Positions 21,621 to 30,425 are shown, counted from the stretch's first letter. The stretch: DNA of 64,000 nt from Streptomyces akebiae (GCF_019599145.1 NZ_CP080647.1:124001-188000), one strand, 5' to 3'. Made by a program: numbers and translations. Notes: generated by a model not told the origin, from the letters alone.

Positions 21621-22550
21621 TCAGGCCTGTCCCACGGTCGGCTGGTGTGCGTTCGTGTCCGCGTCCTGCGGGCCGATCAGGGACGTGAGCGGGCCTGCGG
21701 GTCGCCAGTCGGAGGTGAAGCGGCGACGCAGGTCGGCCACCGCCTCCATGCCGCGCGGGGTCACCTCGGGTGGAGTCGCCAGGCCGGCGGGCCCCAGGAG
21801 GCCGGGGAGCGCGGCCCGCACGACGGTTTCGGGCAGGCCCTGTCGCAGCAGGGCGGCCTCGATGCCCGGTTCACCGGAGGCCAGCAACTCCTCGGTGCTC
21901 CTGCGGCAGACCTCGGCATAGGCCCGGGTGTACCACGCGGTGGCGGTCTCTCGCGGGGCGACCACCACGTTGGTGATGAGGTCGGGTGCGACCTGGAGGT
22001 GGCCGCCTACGCGGGGGAACCCCTGCTCGGCGGCCAGGACGTCGAACGGCGGGTGCAGTGTGGTCCCGTCCACGGCGTCGGTCAGCAGGGCCCGGAACCT
22101 CTGCAACGTACCCCCGACGGGGACGAGTTGGTCATCGGCCACCGGGGAGTCGGCGACGTCGGCGAGCACGGCGCGCAGCACGAACGCGAAGGCGCTGTGC
22201 GCGTTGTCGACCGCCCAGCGGTCCGTCGGCTGCGGTGCTCCGGGACGCCGGTGCACCGCCAGTTCGCCCATGCCCTCGGCCCGGAGGGCCACCGGATCCC
22301 GCTTCAGCAGGCCGCGCAGCAGGTGGTCGGGAGAGGTGTGCATGAGGTCGAAGTCGTCGTCGTTCCAGCCGGCCAGCTGCTGGTCGGAGGAGACGACCGG
22401 CACCAGGGTCACTTCCAGCCCTGCCTGCCGGAAGTGTCCGCGGTGGAGGGCGTGGTGGAGGTGCACGGTGCCGGCGCCGGGGAAGACACCCACCGTCAGG
22501 TGTCGGGTGGACCCGCCGGGCGGACGGAGTGCGCTCAGCGCGGGAGGCAT
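21621..22550 (-). CDS. NMT1/SsuA-like substrate-binding protein without signal peptide
   Basis: A 309-residue protein with the fold features of NMT1/ThiY/SsuA-type binding proteins: LTVGVFPGAGTVHLHHALHR near the start, a hinge strand FDLMHTSPDHLLRGL, and a helical C-terminal lobe. Unlike exported relatives it begins directly with the domain, with no signal peptide or lipobox. A cytoplasmic role as enzyme, chaperone or sensor is therefore possible. No ABC permease is nearby. ATG 22550 follows AGGAAGG. It is 78 bp downstream of the dioxygenase gene on the same strand; that gap contains an imperfect direct repeat and a possible 18-codon upstream frame (see findings). Confidence 0.75.
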   Translation of the reverse strand: MPPALSALRPPGGSTRHLTVGVFPGAGTVHLHHALHRGHFRQAGLEVTLVPVVSSDQQLAGWNDDDFDLMHTSPDHLLRGLLKRDPVALRAEGMGELAVHRRPGAPQPTDRWAVDNAHSAFAFVLRAVLADVADSPVADDQLVPVGGTLQRFRALLTDAVDGTTLHPPFDVLAAEQGFPRVGGHLQVAPDLITNVVVAPRETATAWYTRAYAEVCRRSTEELLASGEPGIEAALLRQGLPETVVRAALPGLLGPAGLATPPEVTPRGMEAVADLRRRFTSDWRPAGPLTSLIGPQDADTNAHQPTVGQA

Positions 22551-22628
22551 GACGAGCCTTCCTGCATGGGGTGGTCCCCTTCTTCGTACATGGGGTGGTT
22601 CCTTCGTGTCGTGGGCCGACGCCGACGG

Positions 22629-23546
22629 TCAGGCGGGCTTCTCCTCCTGGTTCGTGATGAAGTCGGCCGGCACCTCGGGGCTCCAGATGGCGGCCGGGAG
22701 GTCCTCCCAGTCGTTCGGCTGCCAGTTCTCGGTGATGCAGTCCATGTCGCTGGAGTACTCGATCCAGCTGCCCCAGGGGTCCTGGATGTAGTGGAAGAGG
22801 TTCGAGCCGAGGGTGTGTCGGCCCAGGCCCCAGCCCTTCGCGTAACCCACGGAGGCCATGCCCTGTGCGCCCCTGGCGATCTGGTCGATGTCGGACACCA
22901 TCCAGCTGGAGTGGTGCAGGCCGGGGTACTCCCCCGGGACGAAGCCGAAGACATGGTGGTCACCCGGCCCGGAGTTCATGAAGACGGGCCCGCCCACGAT
23001 GCGGTCGGACAGGCGCAGTCCGAGCGTGCGGGTGTAGAAGGCCTCGGAGGCGCTCACATCGGAGCTGAAGATCAGCATGTGGCCGAGACGCTGGGGGCGG
23101 GTCTGCTCCGTCGCGGTCAGCCAGCGGGCGCGGTCGATGCGCCGGACCCGGTCGCCGACGTTGGCGTCCTGGGCGTCCGTGGTACCGAACTCTCGCCAGG
23201 GGGCGATCCCCTCGTCCCGGAGGTTGACCAGGTTTCCCTCGTGGTCGCGGAACCACAGGCCCCCGGGCACCTCCTTCGGCGCGTCCAGCAGCTTCAGCCC
23301 CAGGCCCTCCAGATGGCGCTGCCAGTCGGGCAGCGAGTCCGGGTCCGCCGCGAACGCCACGTGGTGCAGCCGCTTGACCGGCCCCTCCGTCAGCACCGTC
23401 TGGTCCTGCTCCCGGCCGTCGCAGCGGATCACCACCGCGTTGCCGCGCTCCGCCGTCCGAAGCCCGAACGCGCCGTAGAAGTCCGCGCCCTTGTCGAGCG
23501 ACGGGACCTGGAGTCCGTAGTGCAGGAGACCTTTGACACGCAACAT
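22629..23546 (-). CDS. Extradiol ring-cleavage dioxygenase (type I, two VOC domains)
   Basis: A 305-residue enzyme of the catechol 2,3-dioxygenase/BphC class, cleaving a catechol ring next to the hydroxyls. The iron ligands are visible: His156 in LGHMLIFSSD, His211/212 in GLHHSSWMV and Glu263 in SWIEYSSDMD. These correspond to His146, His210 and Glu260 of BphC. The N-terminal VOC half is structural. ATG 23546 is chosen because GAGGAG sits 5 bp upstream; an in-frame GTG at 23552 would overlap it. The substrate is unknown; no hydroxylase that would make the catechol is in the window. Upstream lie a perfect inverted repeat and a GTGTGTACAC element, so control by the adjacent GntR protein is likely. 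Confidence 0.92.
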   Translation of the reverse strand: MLRVKGLLHYGLQVPSLDKGADFYGAFGLRTAERGNAVVIRCDGREQDQTVLTEGPVKRLHHVAFAADPDSLPDWQRHLEGLGLKLLDAPKEVPGGLWFRDHEGNLVNLRDEGIAPWREFGTTDAQDANVGDRVRRIDRARWLTATEQTRPQRLGHMLIFSSDVSASEAFYTRTLGLRLSDRIVGGPVFMNSGPGDHHVFGFVPGEYPGLHHSSWMVSDIDQIARGAQGMASVGYAKGWGLGRHTLGSNLFHYIQDPWGSWIEYSSDMDCITENWQPNDWEDLPAAIWSPEVPADFITNQEEKPA

Positions 23547-23564
23547 GTGCACTCCTCATGGTTC

Positions 23565-23591
23565 CGGTGACCGCGTCCCACACGGTCACCG
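23565..23591. promoter_or_regulatory. Perfect 9-bp inverted repeat before the dioxygenase
   Basis: CGGTGACCG (23565-23573) and CGGTCACCG (23583-23591) with a 9-bp spacer, starting 19 bp upstream of the dioxygenase start. It lies in the likely 5' leader and could be a second operator or a leader hairpin. It differs in sequence from the GTG-YRYR-CAC sites. Confidence 0.45.
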
Positions 23592-23597
23592 ATTTAA

Positions 23598-23607
23598 GTG
23601 TGTACAC
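23598..23607. promoter_or_regulatory. GntR-type operator candidate, site 2 (dioxygenase promoter)
   Basis: GTGTGTACAC matches GTG-YRYR-CAC exactly. It lies 52 bp upstream of the dioxygenase gene in the divergent region shared with the FAH-family gene. Confidence 0.65.
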
Positions 23608-23740
23608 CTAGTGGGTCCCGCGTCCAGACCTCAACTGAACTTTTCCTGCGGAATGACCGTTCCGACTAGCAATGTCCACGCCATCCGATCAGCTCCGGAC
23701 TCTGTCACCACACCCGGGAGCAGACCCTTCCTCTCTCAAT

Positions 23741-23750
23741 GTGTATGCAC
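23741..23750. promoter_or_regulatory. GntR-type operator candidate, site 3 (FAH-gene promoter)
   Basis: GTGTATGCAC matches GTG-YRYR-CAC exactly and is immediately followed by TATGGT, a possible -10 element, 43 bp upstream of the FAH-family start. Occupancy would block RNA polymerase. Confidence 0.65.
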
Positions 23751-23792
23751 TATGGTGCTGCTGCTTCAGAGAGCCGCTTTGCCGGAGGAAAC

Positions 23793-24689
23793 ATGACACC
23801 GCCTGAATGGTCGCTGGTGCAGTACCGGGTCGCCGACTCGGAGAAGGTCACCGTCGGTGCGTACACCGACGAAACCGTGGTCCCGGGCCCACCCGGGACC
23901 GAAGGCCTCACCCTGATGGAGGTGCTGGGCCGATGGGAGTCGCTCGCGCCGCTCCTGCGTGACTGGACGCCGACGGCGTCCGATGCCGTCGTCGGCGCCC
24001 GGCTCGCGCCGCCGCTGACGTATCCCGGCAAGGTGCTCTGCGCGGGCGCCAACTACTGGGACCACATCGCCGAGATGGGGTGCGAACGCCCCGACGAGCT
24101 GGGAGATCCGTTCTTCTTCCTCAAGCCGCCGACGACGACGGTGACGGGCCCCGGGGACGTGGTGCCGCTCCCCGCCTACCCGGGCGCACGCGTCGACTGG
24201 GAGGCCGAACTGGCCGTCGTCATCGGCCGCGGCGGTCGCGACCTCACGTCGGAGCGGGCCATGGACCACGTGGCCGGCTACCTGGCGGCCAACGACATCT
24301 CCGCCCGTGACCGGATCAGGTCCGACAGGCCGGTCGCCGAGCCGTTCACCTTCGACTGGGTCAGCCACAAGGGACAGGACGGCTTCTGCCCGCTCGGCCC
24401 CGGGCTGGTGCCCGCCTGGCAGATCACCGACCCCCAGAACCTGAGGATCCAGCTCAGTGTCAACGGCGTGCTGAAGCAGGACTCCTCCACCGCGCAGATG
24501 ATGGTGAAGATCCCCGAGGTGATCGCGGCGGCCAGCCGCATCACCCGGCTGGAACCCGGAGACGTCATCCTCACCGGCACACCGGCGGGCTGCGGGGTTC
24601 CGCGCGGGGAGTTCCTGGCCGCCGGGGATGACATAGTCATCGACATCGAACGGATCGGTCGCCTGGAGAACACGGTGGTGGCGTCATGA
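23793..24689 (+). CDS. Fumarylacetoacetate hydrolase-family enzyme of the aromatic cluster
   Basis: A 298-residue member of the FAH superfamily, in the set of 2-oxo-hepta-ene-dioate isomerases, hydratases and acylpyruvate hydrolases. Visible motifs are KVLCAGANYWDHIAEMG (about 75-91), FFFLKPPTTTVTGPGD, the metal-binding VDWEAELAVVIGRGGRD (about 131-147) and LTGTPAGCGVPRG (about 259). It is shorter than fumarylacetoacetase and lacks that enzyme's N-terminal domain. It probably processes the product of the extradiol dioxygenase. ATG 23793 follows GGAGGAA. The stop overlaps the MDR gene (ATGA). Confidence 0.9.
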   Translation: MTPPEWSLVQYRVADSEKVTVGAYTDETVVPGPPGTEGLTLMEVLGRWESLAPLLRDWTPTASDAVVGARLAPPLTYPGKVLCAGANYWDHIAEMGCERPDELGDPFFFLKPPTTTVTGPGDVVPLPAYPGARVDWEAELAVVIGRGGRDLTSERAMDHVAGYLAANDISARDRIRSDRPVAEPFTFDWVSHKGQDGFCPLGPGLVPAWQITDPQNLRIQLSVNGVLKQDSSTAQMMVKIPEVIAAASRITRLEPGDVILTGTPAGCGVPRGEFLAAGDDIVIDIERIGRLENTVVAS

Positions 24690-25807
24690 GCAACACCCCG
24701 ACGGCTTCCGAGCTGGGCTGGCCGCAGGCGCTGCCGGTGCCGGTGCCCACCACCATGAAGGCCATGCTGTTCCGCCGGTTCGGACCGCCCGACGTCCTGG
24801 AGCAGGCCGTCGTGGACACCCCCCGCCCGGGCCCCGGAGAGGTCCTGGTCCAGGTCGCCGCGGTCGGCATCGGACGCCTGCTCGACCTCACCGCCCGCGC
24901 GGGCAACCATCCCTACGCCACGATCGAGCCGCCCCACATCCTGGGCGCGGACCACGCGGGCACCGTCGCCGCCCTGGGCGAGGGCGTGGACTCCGTACGG
25001 GTCGGCGATCGCGTGGCCGTCCTGCCCGGTGTCGCCTGCGGCACCTGTGCCTACTGCGCGGAAGGCCGCGAGGAGGTCTGCGACTCCCTGACCGTGATCG
25101 GCACCCATCGGCCCGGCGCCTACGCCCAGTACTGTGCCGTGCCGGCGCGCAACGTCCACAAGGTCCCGGACGGCATTCCGGCCGCGATGGCCGCCTCGCT
25201 CGCCCTCCTCGGCCCGGTCGCCGCCAACCAGATGACCCAGGCGGGGCTGCGCCCCGGACACTGGGTCCTCGTCCAGGGCGCCTCGTCCGCCCTCGGTTCC
25301 ACCACTGCCGCCTACGCCCAGCACCTCGGCGCGAAGATCATCTCGACCTCCCGCTCGCCCGAGAAGCGCGCCGCCATGGCCGCGGCGGGCGCCGACCTCG
25401 TGCTCGACACCAACGCCCCGGACCTGGTGGAGCGGGTCCGGGAGGCGACAGGAGGCCGCGGCGTCGACATCGCCGTCGACAACCTCGGCGACCCGGCCGT
25501 CTGGGACGCCACCCTCGACTCGCTGACCCGCGGCGGTGCCGTGGTGACCTCCGGCGCGTTCCTCGGTGGCCGGGTCAAGATCGACCTGCGCCGGGTGTAC
25601 TCCGACTGCCACCGCATCATCGGGGTCCGCACCGGCAACCCGGCCGCGGTGGCGGAACTGTGGACACAGGTGGAGAACGGCTTCCGTGCCGTCGTGGACC
25701 GCACGTTCCCCATCGCCCGGGCCGCCGACGCCCACCGCTACATGGAGGAGGACAACAGCCTCGGGCGCGTGGCACTCAGCCTGCGCGCCGAGGACTGGGA
25801 CGGATAG
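24686..25807 (+). CDS. Zinc-lobe MDR oxidoreductase (quinone-reductase/alcohol-dehydrogenase type)
   Basis: A 373-residue medium-chain dehydrogenase/reductase: N-terminal GroES-like domain (MKAMLFRRFGPPDVLEQ, about 24-40), then a Rossmann domain with HWVLVQGASSALGSTTA (about 192-208). The structural-zinc lobe is intact (ACGTCAYCAEGREEVC, four cysteines, about 113-128). The segment that usually holds the catalytic-zinc cysteine instead reads AAVGIGRLLDLTARAG, so catalytic zinc is probably absent and quinone-reductase-like chemistry is more likely than alcohol oxidation. The first 20 residues are an extra extension. It overlaps the FAH-family gene by 4 bp and ends the short operon. Confidence 0.88.
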   Translation: MSNTPTASELGWPQALPVPVPTTMKAMLFRRFGPPDVLEQAVVDTPRPGPGEVLVQVAAVGIGRLLDLTARAGNHPYATIEPPHILGADHAGTVAALGEGVDSVRVGDRVAVLPGVACGTCAYCAEGREEVCDSLTVIGTHRPGAYAQYCAVPARNVHKVPDGIPAAMAASLALLGPVAANQMTQAGLRPGHWVLVQGASSALGSTTAAYAQHLGAKIISTSRSPEKRAAMAAAGADLVLDTNAPDLVERVREATGGRGVDIAVDNLGDPAVWDATLDSLTRGGAVVTSGAFLGGRVKIDLRRVYSDCHRIIGVRTGNPAAVAELWTQVENGFRAVVDRTFPIARAADAHRYMEEDNSLGRVALSLRAEDWDG

Positions 25808-25899
25808 CGGGCGGGGGCCTCGCGGGCCGGCGACTCCGAGCACGGGAAGGAGCCGCACACCCGGAGGCCTGCCCGTCGCTGCTCGCCGCCGCACACCGG

Positions 25900-25936
25900 A
25901 GGGCGCCTGAACGGACTCAGGTCCGGCAGGCGCCCT
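25900..25936. terminator. Nested hairpin terminator between convergent genes
   Basis: Outer arms AGGGCGCCTG (25900-25909) and CAGGCGCCCT (25927-25936). Inside is a second pair CGGAC/GTCCG (25912-25916, 25921-25925). It sits between the end of the MDR gene and the end of the SpoIIE-type gene. Confidence 0.8.
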
Positions 25937-25992
25937 GGGCACATCGGTCGCAGAACGCCGCTCCCTCTACCTGCCGATGCCGGCCGCCGCAG

Positions 25993-28209
25993 TTACCGAC
26001 TCGTCGCCGATCCGCGGGGCGTGTTCCCCTCGGAATCGGCGGCGGGTGGCAGGTCCTGCTCCGTCCAGATGCACTTGCCGTCCTGGAGGTAGCGCGCGCC
26101 CCAGCGTCGGGACATCGCGGCGACGAGCTGCAGACCGCGTCCGCCTTCGTCGGTGTGGCCGGCGTGGCGGATGCGGGGAGTGGTGAGGCTGCCGTCGTAG
26201 ACCTCGCAGGTGAGGGAACGGCTGCGCAGCAGGCGGAGCCGGATCGGGCCTCTGGCGTGCCGGACGACGTTGCCGATCAGTTCGCTCACCAGCAGTTCGG
26301 TGCTGAGCACGAGGTCACCGAGCCCCCATGCGCCGAGCTGTTCCCTGATGTACTGCCGGGCCACGCCCGCTGCCCGGGGATCGTCGGGGAGGTCGAGGGA
26401 GGCGACGTCGTGGGCCGCCGTGCACCGGGCGTGCACGATGAGCAGACCGGCGTCGTCGGTGGTCTGCTCATGGTCCGGCAGCAGAGCCGACACGACCGAG
26501 TCGCACAACTCCTCCAGGCATCGGATGTCGCCGTCCTCGTCGGTGGCCTCGAAGCAGGCGGTCTCGGCCGTGGCACGCGGCAGGATCTGCCGCAGCTGCG
26601 CCAGTCCCTGGTCGGTGTCCCGGGCGGCGGATTCGACGAGTCCGTCGGTGCACAGGACGAGCAGACTCTCGTCGGGCAGCTGCAGCTGGTGCGTCTCGAA
26701 GGGCGGCTGCGCGGCGCCCAGCGGCGGGTCGGGCGCGACATCCGGACTGTGCACGGTGCCGTCGGGGTGGACGACGACCGGCGGAGGATGCCCGGCCAGG
26801 GAGTACGTACAGGTGCGGGCCACGGGGTCGAAGACGGCGTAGAGGCAGGTGGCGTAGAAGTCCTCGCCGAGGTCGGAGACCAGGTCGTTGAGCCGGCTGA
26901 ACAGTTCGTCGGGCGGCATCTCCAGGTCGGCGAGGGTCCGTACGGCCGTGCGCAGCCGGCCCATCGTGGCGGCCTCGGCGATGCCGTGCCCCATGACGTC
27001 GCCGATCACCATGGCGACCCGGTCGGCGGACAACGGGATCAGGTCGTACCAGTCGCCGCCCACCTCCTCGCCGCGGCCGGCGGGCAGGTACCGGGCCGCG
27101 GCGCTGGCTGCGGGCAGACGCGGCAGCGTCCTGGGCAGCAGACCACGCTGCAACTCCCGGGCGCGGTCGTGCTCCAGGTCGAACAGGCGGGCGCGCTCCA
27201 GCGACTGACCGACCAGACCGCTCAACGCCGTCAGCAGGGCGCGTTCCTCGTCGCTGAAGGACCTCGGCTCGCTGAAGGACACCACGCACAGGCCGATGGC
27301 ACGACCGGAGGCGATCATGGGCAGGAACGCCACGGCCTGCTTCGGCGACGCCTCGTTCACCCGCCTCATCGACGGATAGCGGCGGGCGACCTCCGCCCTC
27401 GATTCCATGAACCGAGGAGTCCGGGCGCCCAGTACGTCGCGGATGGGGGCGTGGTCGGCGAGCGACATCCCGTCGAGCAGGCCGAGGAACTCCTGCGGGT
27501 ATCCGGCGGAGCCGACGACACGCAGCCGGCCGCCCTCCAGGGTCTGGAAGACGAGCCCGTCGGCGCCGAAGGGAGGCAGGACGAACTGGGCGACGGCCTC
27601 GACCACGTCGTGGGAGGTGACTGCCTCGGCGAGCGCGGCGGTCAGCTCGCCCATGGGTACGGAGCGTTCCGGCCCGGTGACCGGCTCCGCGACGGGCGAG
27701 GCATGCGACTCCGCGCCGGGCCAGGTGTCCGGCCCACCGCCGAGGCGCGCGGCGGTCCAGCCCGCCAACGCGTTCAGCAGGGACCGCTGTGCCTCGTCCG
27801 GCTCCCCGTGGCCCGTCGTGAGGACGGACAACACACCGAGCGGCCCCTCGGCACCGGTGAGGGGCACGGCAGCCGTGCCGACCGCCCCGGTGCCGAGGCT
27901 GTCCCCGGCGACGAAGACGAAGTCACCCCGCCGAAGGGCCAGTGCGGGCGCCGCATCCCGGTCGTCGGCCAGATCCGCCCACTCGGCCGCGCCGCCGCGG
28001 GCAAGTCCACTGGCCGCGGCCAGGCGCAGCCGTCCCGCGGCCGGGTCGTACCGGTGCACGAGGGCGCCCAGGCCGGCCAGGCACGTCGTCGCCAGGGGGA
28101 GCAGGAGCGCAAGCGCCTCCGCGCCACGCGCTCCACCCCTCCAGAGGTCATCGCCCGTGGCCACCGGGGCGCCGGAGGATGGCGGCTCGGGCTGCTCCGT
28201 GCGGCTCAC
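25993..28209 (-). CDS. GAF-GAF-SpoIIE phosphatase with anti-sigma-type kinase domain
   Basis: A 738-residue cytoplasmic signalling protein. Two GAF-like sensor domains (about 25-165 and 190-340) are followed by a PP2C-type SpoIIE phosphatase. That domain has GGDWYDLIPL and VIGDVMGHGIAEAA at about 405-440, and LVLCTDGLVES carrying metal-binding Asp residues. A C-terminal RsbW-like HATPase_c domain (about 600-725) has ELLVSELIGNVVRHA and DEGGRGLQLV. Such proteins control anti-anti-sigma partners by dephosphorylation and phosphorylation; large numbers occur in Streptomyces. The ligand of the GAF domains is unknown. It lies between the MDR gene and the permease on the opposite strand, so it interrupts the aromatic cluster and may not share its control. 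Confidence 0.92.
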   Translation of the reverse strand: MSRTEQPEPPSSGAPVATGDDLWRGGARGAEALALLLPLATTCLAGLGALVHRYDPAAGRLRLAAASGLARGGAAEWADLADDRDAAPALALRRGDFVFVAGDSLGTGAVGTAAVPLTGAEGPLGVLSVLTTGHGEPDEAQRSLLNALAGWTAARLGGGPDTWPGAESHASPVAEPVTGPERSVPMGELTAALAEAVTSHDVVEAVAQFVLPPFGADGLVFQTLEGGRLRVVGSAGYPQEFLGLLDGMSLADHAPIRDVLGARTPRFMESRAEVARRYPSMRRVNEASPKQAVAFLPMIASGRAIGLCVVSFSEPRSFSDEERALLTALSGLVGQSLERARLFDLEHDRARELQRGLLPRTLPRLPAASAAARYLPAGRGEEVGGDWYDLIPLSADRVAMVIGDVMGHGIAEAATMGRLRTAVRTLADLEMPPDELFSRLNDLVSDLGEDFYATCLYAVFDPVARTCTYSLAGHPPPVVVHPDGTVHSPDVAPDPPLGAAQPPFETHQLQLPDESLLVLCTDGLVESAARDTDQGLAQLRQILPRATAETACFEATDEDGDIRCLEELCDSVVSALLPDHEQTTDDAGLLIVHARCTAAHDVASLDLPDDPRAAGVARQYIREQLGAWGLGDLVLSTELLVSELIGNVVRHARGPIRLRLLRSRSLTCEVYDGSLTTPRIRHAGHTDEGGRGLQLVAAMSRRWGARYLQDGKCIWTEQDLPPAADSEGNTPRGSATSR

Positions 28210-28415
28210 GGGCCGGCCTTCTCAGCCGTCACCGTGCCTCCTGTCCCCCGAGTCGGTGCGGCGAGGGCCGCGGTGGGGGCCGACCTCACCGAATAATCGG
28301 GCATATCAGAAGATTAATGGCAAGATTACCACCGCCGTCCGGATGGGCCGCCCGTGAGCACCCCGAGGGCGTGAGGCATTCCCGGCCCGGCGGGCCGGCC
28401 CCCCGAAGACTCAAT

Positions 28416-28425
28416 GTGCATACAC
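28416..28425. promoter_or_regulatory. GntR-type operator candidate, site 4 (permease upstream)
   Basis: GTGCATACAC matches GTG-YRYR-CAC exactly. Its flanks (AAT before, AA after) mirror site 3 in reverse complement. It lies 251 bp upstream of the permease start, in a 467-bp gap (28210-28676) that otherwise holds no gene. Confidence 0.6.
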
Positions 28426-28511
28426 AAGTAAGCGTTGAGCCACGCATAGTCGGACATACTCCATCAATCTTCGCGACATCTTGCCGCACCCCTCTTTACA
28501 GCCTCGTAATA

Positions 28512-28521
28512 GTGTGCACAC
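28512..28521. promoter_or_regulatory. GntR-type operator candidate, site 5 (permease promoter)
   Basis: GTGTGCACAC lies in a 12-bp perfect palindrome (AGTGTGCACACT), 155 bp upstream of the permease start. It is the most symmetric of the five sites. The 96-bp spacing to site 4 would allow looping. Confidence 0.65.
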
Positions 28522-28676
28522 TTAGCGTTCAAGGCAGGGTCGCAGGCGACGCAGACAGGCCATCGGCCTCATGGACGTCCGCGCGTCACGGCGCGTGTTC
28601 CCGCCGGACGAACCTGCACCCACCGCCTTCCCGTGCGGGAGAGCCACCCCGACCAAACCCAGTGAGAGGAACTGCC

Positions 28677-30062
28677 ATGCAGGAAGAGAGCCGCAAAGGA
28701 AGTGGCGGCAAAGCCACCTGGCCTCCGGTGACCTTGCTGGTCCTCGCGATCTGTGGACTCGCCATCGTCGCCGACGGATACGACGTGGTCATCTACGGCG
28801 CCGTCATCCCGTCCCTGCTCCACGAACACGGGTGGGGTCTGACGCCCGCCGGTGCCGGCCTGATCGGTTCCTTCGCCCTGATCGGGATGCTCGTCGGAGC
28901 CACCACCGTCGGCACGCTCACCGACATCCTGGGCCGCCGCAAGATGCTGATCGGCTGCCTGACCTGGTTCTCCGTGATGACGGGTCTGTGCGCGACCGCG
29001 ACCTCCCCCGAGATGTTCGGTGCCTTCCGGTTCCTCGCCGGCCTCGGCCTCGGCGGCGTACTGCCGACCGCCTCCGCCCTCAGCGGCGAATACTCACACC
29101 CCAAGGCCCGCAACCTGGTCTTCGCCATCATCTTCAGCGGCTTCCCCGTGGGAGGCATCATCGCCGCCTTCACCGGGATGTTCGTGATACCCCGGTTCGG
29201 CTGGCAGGCGATGTTCCTGCTCGGCCTGCTCCCCCTCGTCCTGATCGTGCCCGTGGCGCTGAAGTTCCTGCCGGAGTCCATCGCCTTCCTCCGGGCGAAG
29301 GGCAGGCACGCCGAGGCGGAGAGGACGGCCCGGCGCTGGAACGTCCCCGTCCGGGACACACGCGAAGAGACATCGGCAACGGCGCAGGCGCCGACCGGAG
29401 CCGGGACGGACACCATGTCGCCGGTGAAGGCCCTGCTCTCACGCGACTACATCGTGGCGACCCTGTGCTTCCTGGCCATGTCGTGCCTGTGCCTGTTCAT
29501 GATCTACGGATACAACACCTGGCTCCCGGAGATCATGCGCAGGGCCGGCTACTCCTCCGGTTCGGCCCTCGGCTTCCTGCTGATGTTCAACCTCGGTGCC
29601 GTCGTGGGCCAGCTCCTCATCTCCCTGGCCGCCGACCGGCTCGGCTCGAAGCCGATCATCGTCACGACGTGCCTGCTGGCAGGCGCCGCCGTGACGCTCC
29701 TCAGCCTGCGGCTGCCGACGACGGTGCTCTACGCGGCCGTCGCGCTCGCGGGTGTGGGGGCCATGGGCACGCAGACGTTCGTCCTCGCGTACGTCTCCAA
29801 GTACTACCCCGTACGGATGGGCGCCACGGCGTTGGGCTGGACGCTGGGCTTCGGCCGCCTCGGCTCGATGCTCGCCCCGCCGCTGCTCGGGATCATCATC
29901 GGGGCGGGGCTGGCGTTCCAGTGGAACTTCTACGCCCTCGCGGTACCCGCCGTCATCGGTGCCGTACTGATCGGACTGGTTCCCCGGGCGCCCGGCGAGA
30001 AGGCCCCGGCGGGACAGGCGAACATGGAGGGAAGCGTGCGCACTCTGCCGGAGCCGACCTGA
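28677..30062 (+). CDS. Aromatic-acid:H+ symporter-type MFS permease
   Basis: A 461-residue major-facilitator protein with twelve predicted transmembrane segments. It carries the features of the aromatic acid:H+ symporter group (PcaK/BenK/MhpT): an Asp in helix 1 (VADGYDVVIYGAVIPSL, about 31-47), TLTDILGRRKMLIG between helices 2 and 3 and AADRLGSKP between helices 8 and 9. The central loop is hydrophilic (about 225-250). It probably imports the aromatic acid degraded by the dioxygenase cluster. ATG 28677 follows GAGAGGAACTGCC. Two GTG-YRYR-CAC sites lie upstream, tying it to the GntR regulator despite the intervening SpoIIE gene. A strong terminator follows. Confidence 0.9.
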   Translation: MQEESRKGSGGKATWPPVTLLVLAICGLAIVADGYDVVIYGAVIPSLLHEHGWGLTPAGAGLIGSFALIGMLVGATTVGTLTDILGRRKMLIGCLTWFSVMTGLCATATSPEMFGAFRFLAGLGLGGVLPTASALSGEYSHPKARNLVFAIIFSGFPVGGIIAAFTGMFVIPRFGWQAMFLLGLLPLVLIVPVALKFLPESIAFLRAKGRHAEAERTARRWNVPVRDTREETSATAQAPTGAGTDTMSPVKALLSRDYIVATLCFLAMSCLCLFMIYGYNTWLPEIMRRAGYSSGSALGFLLMFNLGAVVGQLLISLAADRLGSKPIIVTTCLLAGAAVTLLSLRLPTTVLYAAVALAGVGAMGTQTFVLAYVSKYYPVRMGATALGWTLGFGRLGSMLAPPLLGIIIGAGLAFQWNFYALAVPAVIGAVLIGLVPRAPGEKAPAGQANMEGSVRTLPEPT

Positions 30063-30084
30063 TCCGCACGGCGAGACAGGGCTC

Positions 30085-30124
30085 GACGCCGACCGGCGCC
30101 CGGAACAGGGCCCCGGTCGGCGTC
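30085..30124. terminator. Perfect 12-bp hairpin after the permease gene
   Basis: Arms GACGCCGACCGG (30085-30096) and CCGGTCGGCGTC (30113-30124), 23 bp past the stop. The rest of the 363-bp gap to the ArsR gene shows no gene or convincing promoter. Confidence 0.8.
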
Positions 30125-30425
30125 GGCCCGTTGTCGGAGCCACGGTGGCCGCGCTTCTCGTCGCAGCTGCCCGCCGCGACCGCCCGGTCCGTCGGCGCGA
30201 GCGCCCCTCCCTGATCGAACAGGCCTGCCGGTCAGCGAAGTTGACGGCGGTGACGGTCGCGCGGCCGGTGGTGCGATCGTCGGCGGCTCGGTTCTCGCGC
30301 GCGGATTCGGTGTTGTCGCCGCCGCGAGCGAGGATGGACCGCATGTGTGTGAGGAGTGGGTGGAAGCGACACGTCTCGGAGCGGCCGATACGGCCGTACC
30401 GCGCCACCGGGGAGGGGACGGCACG

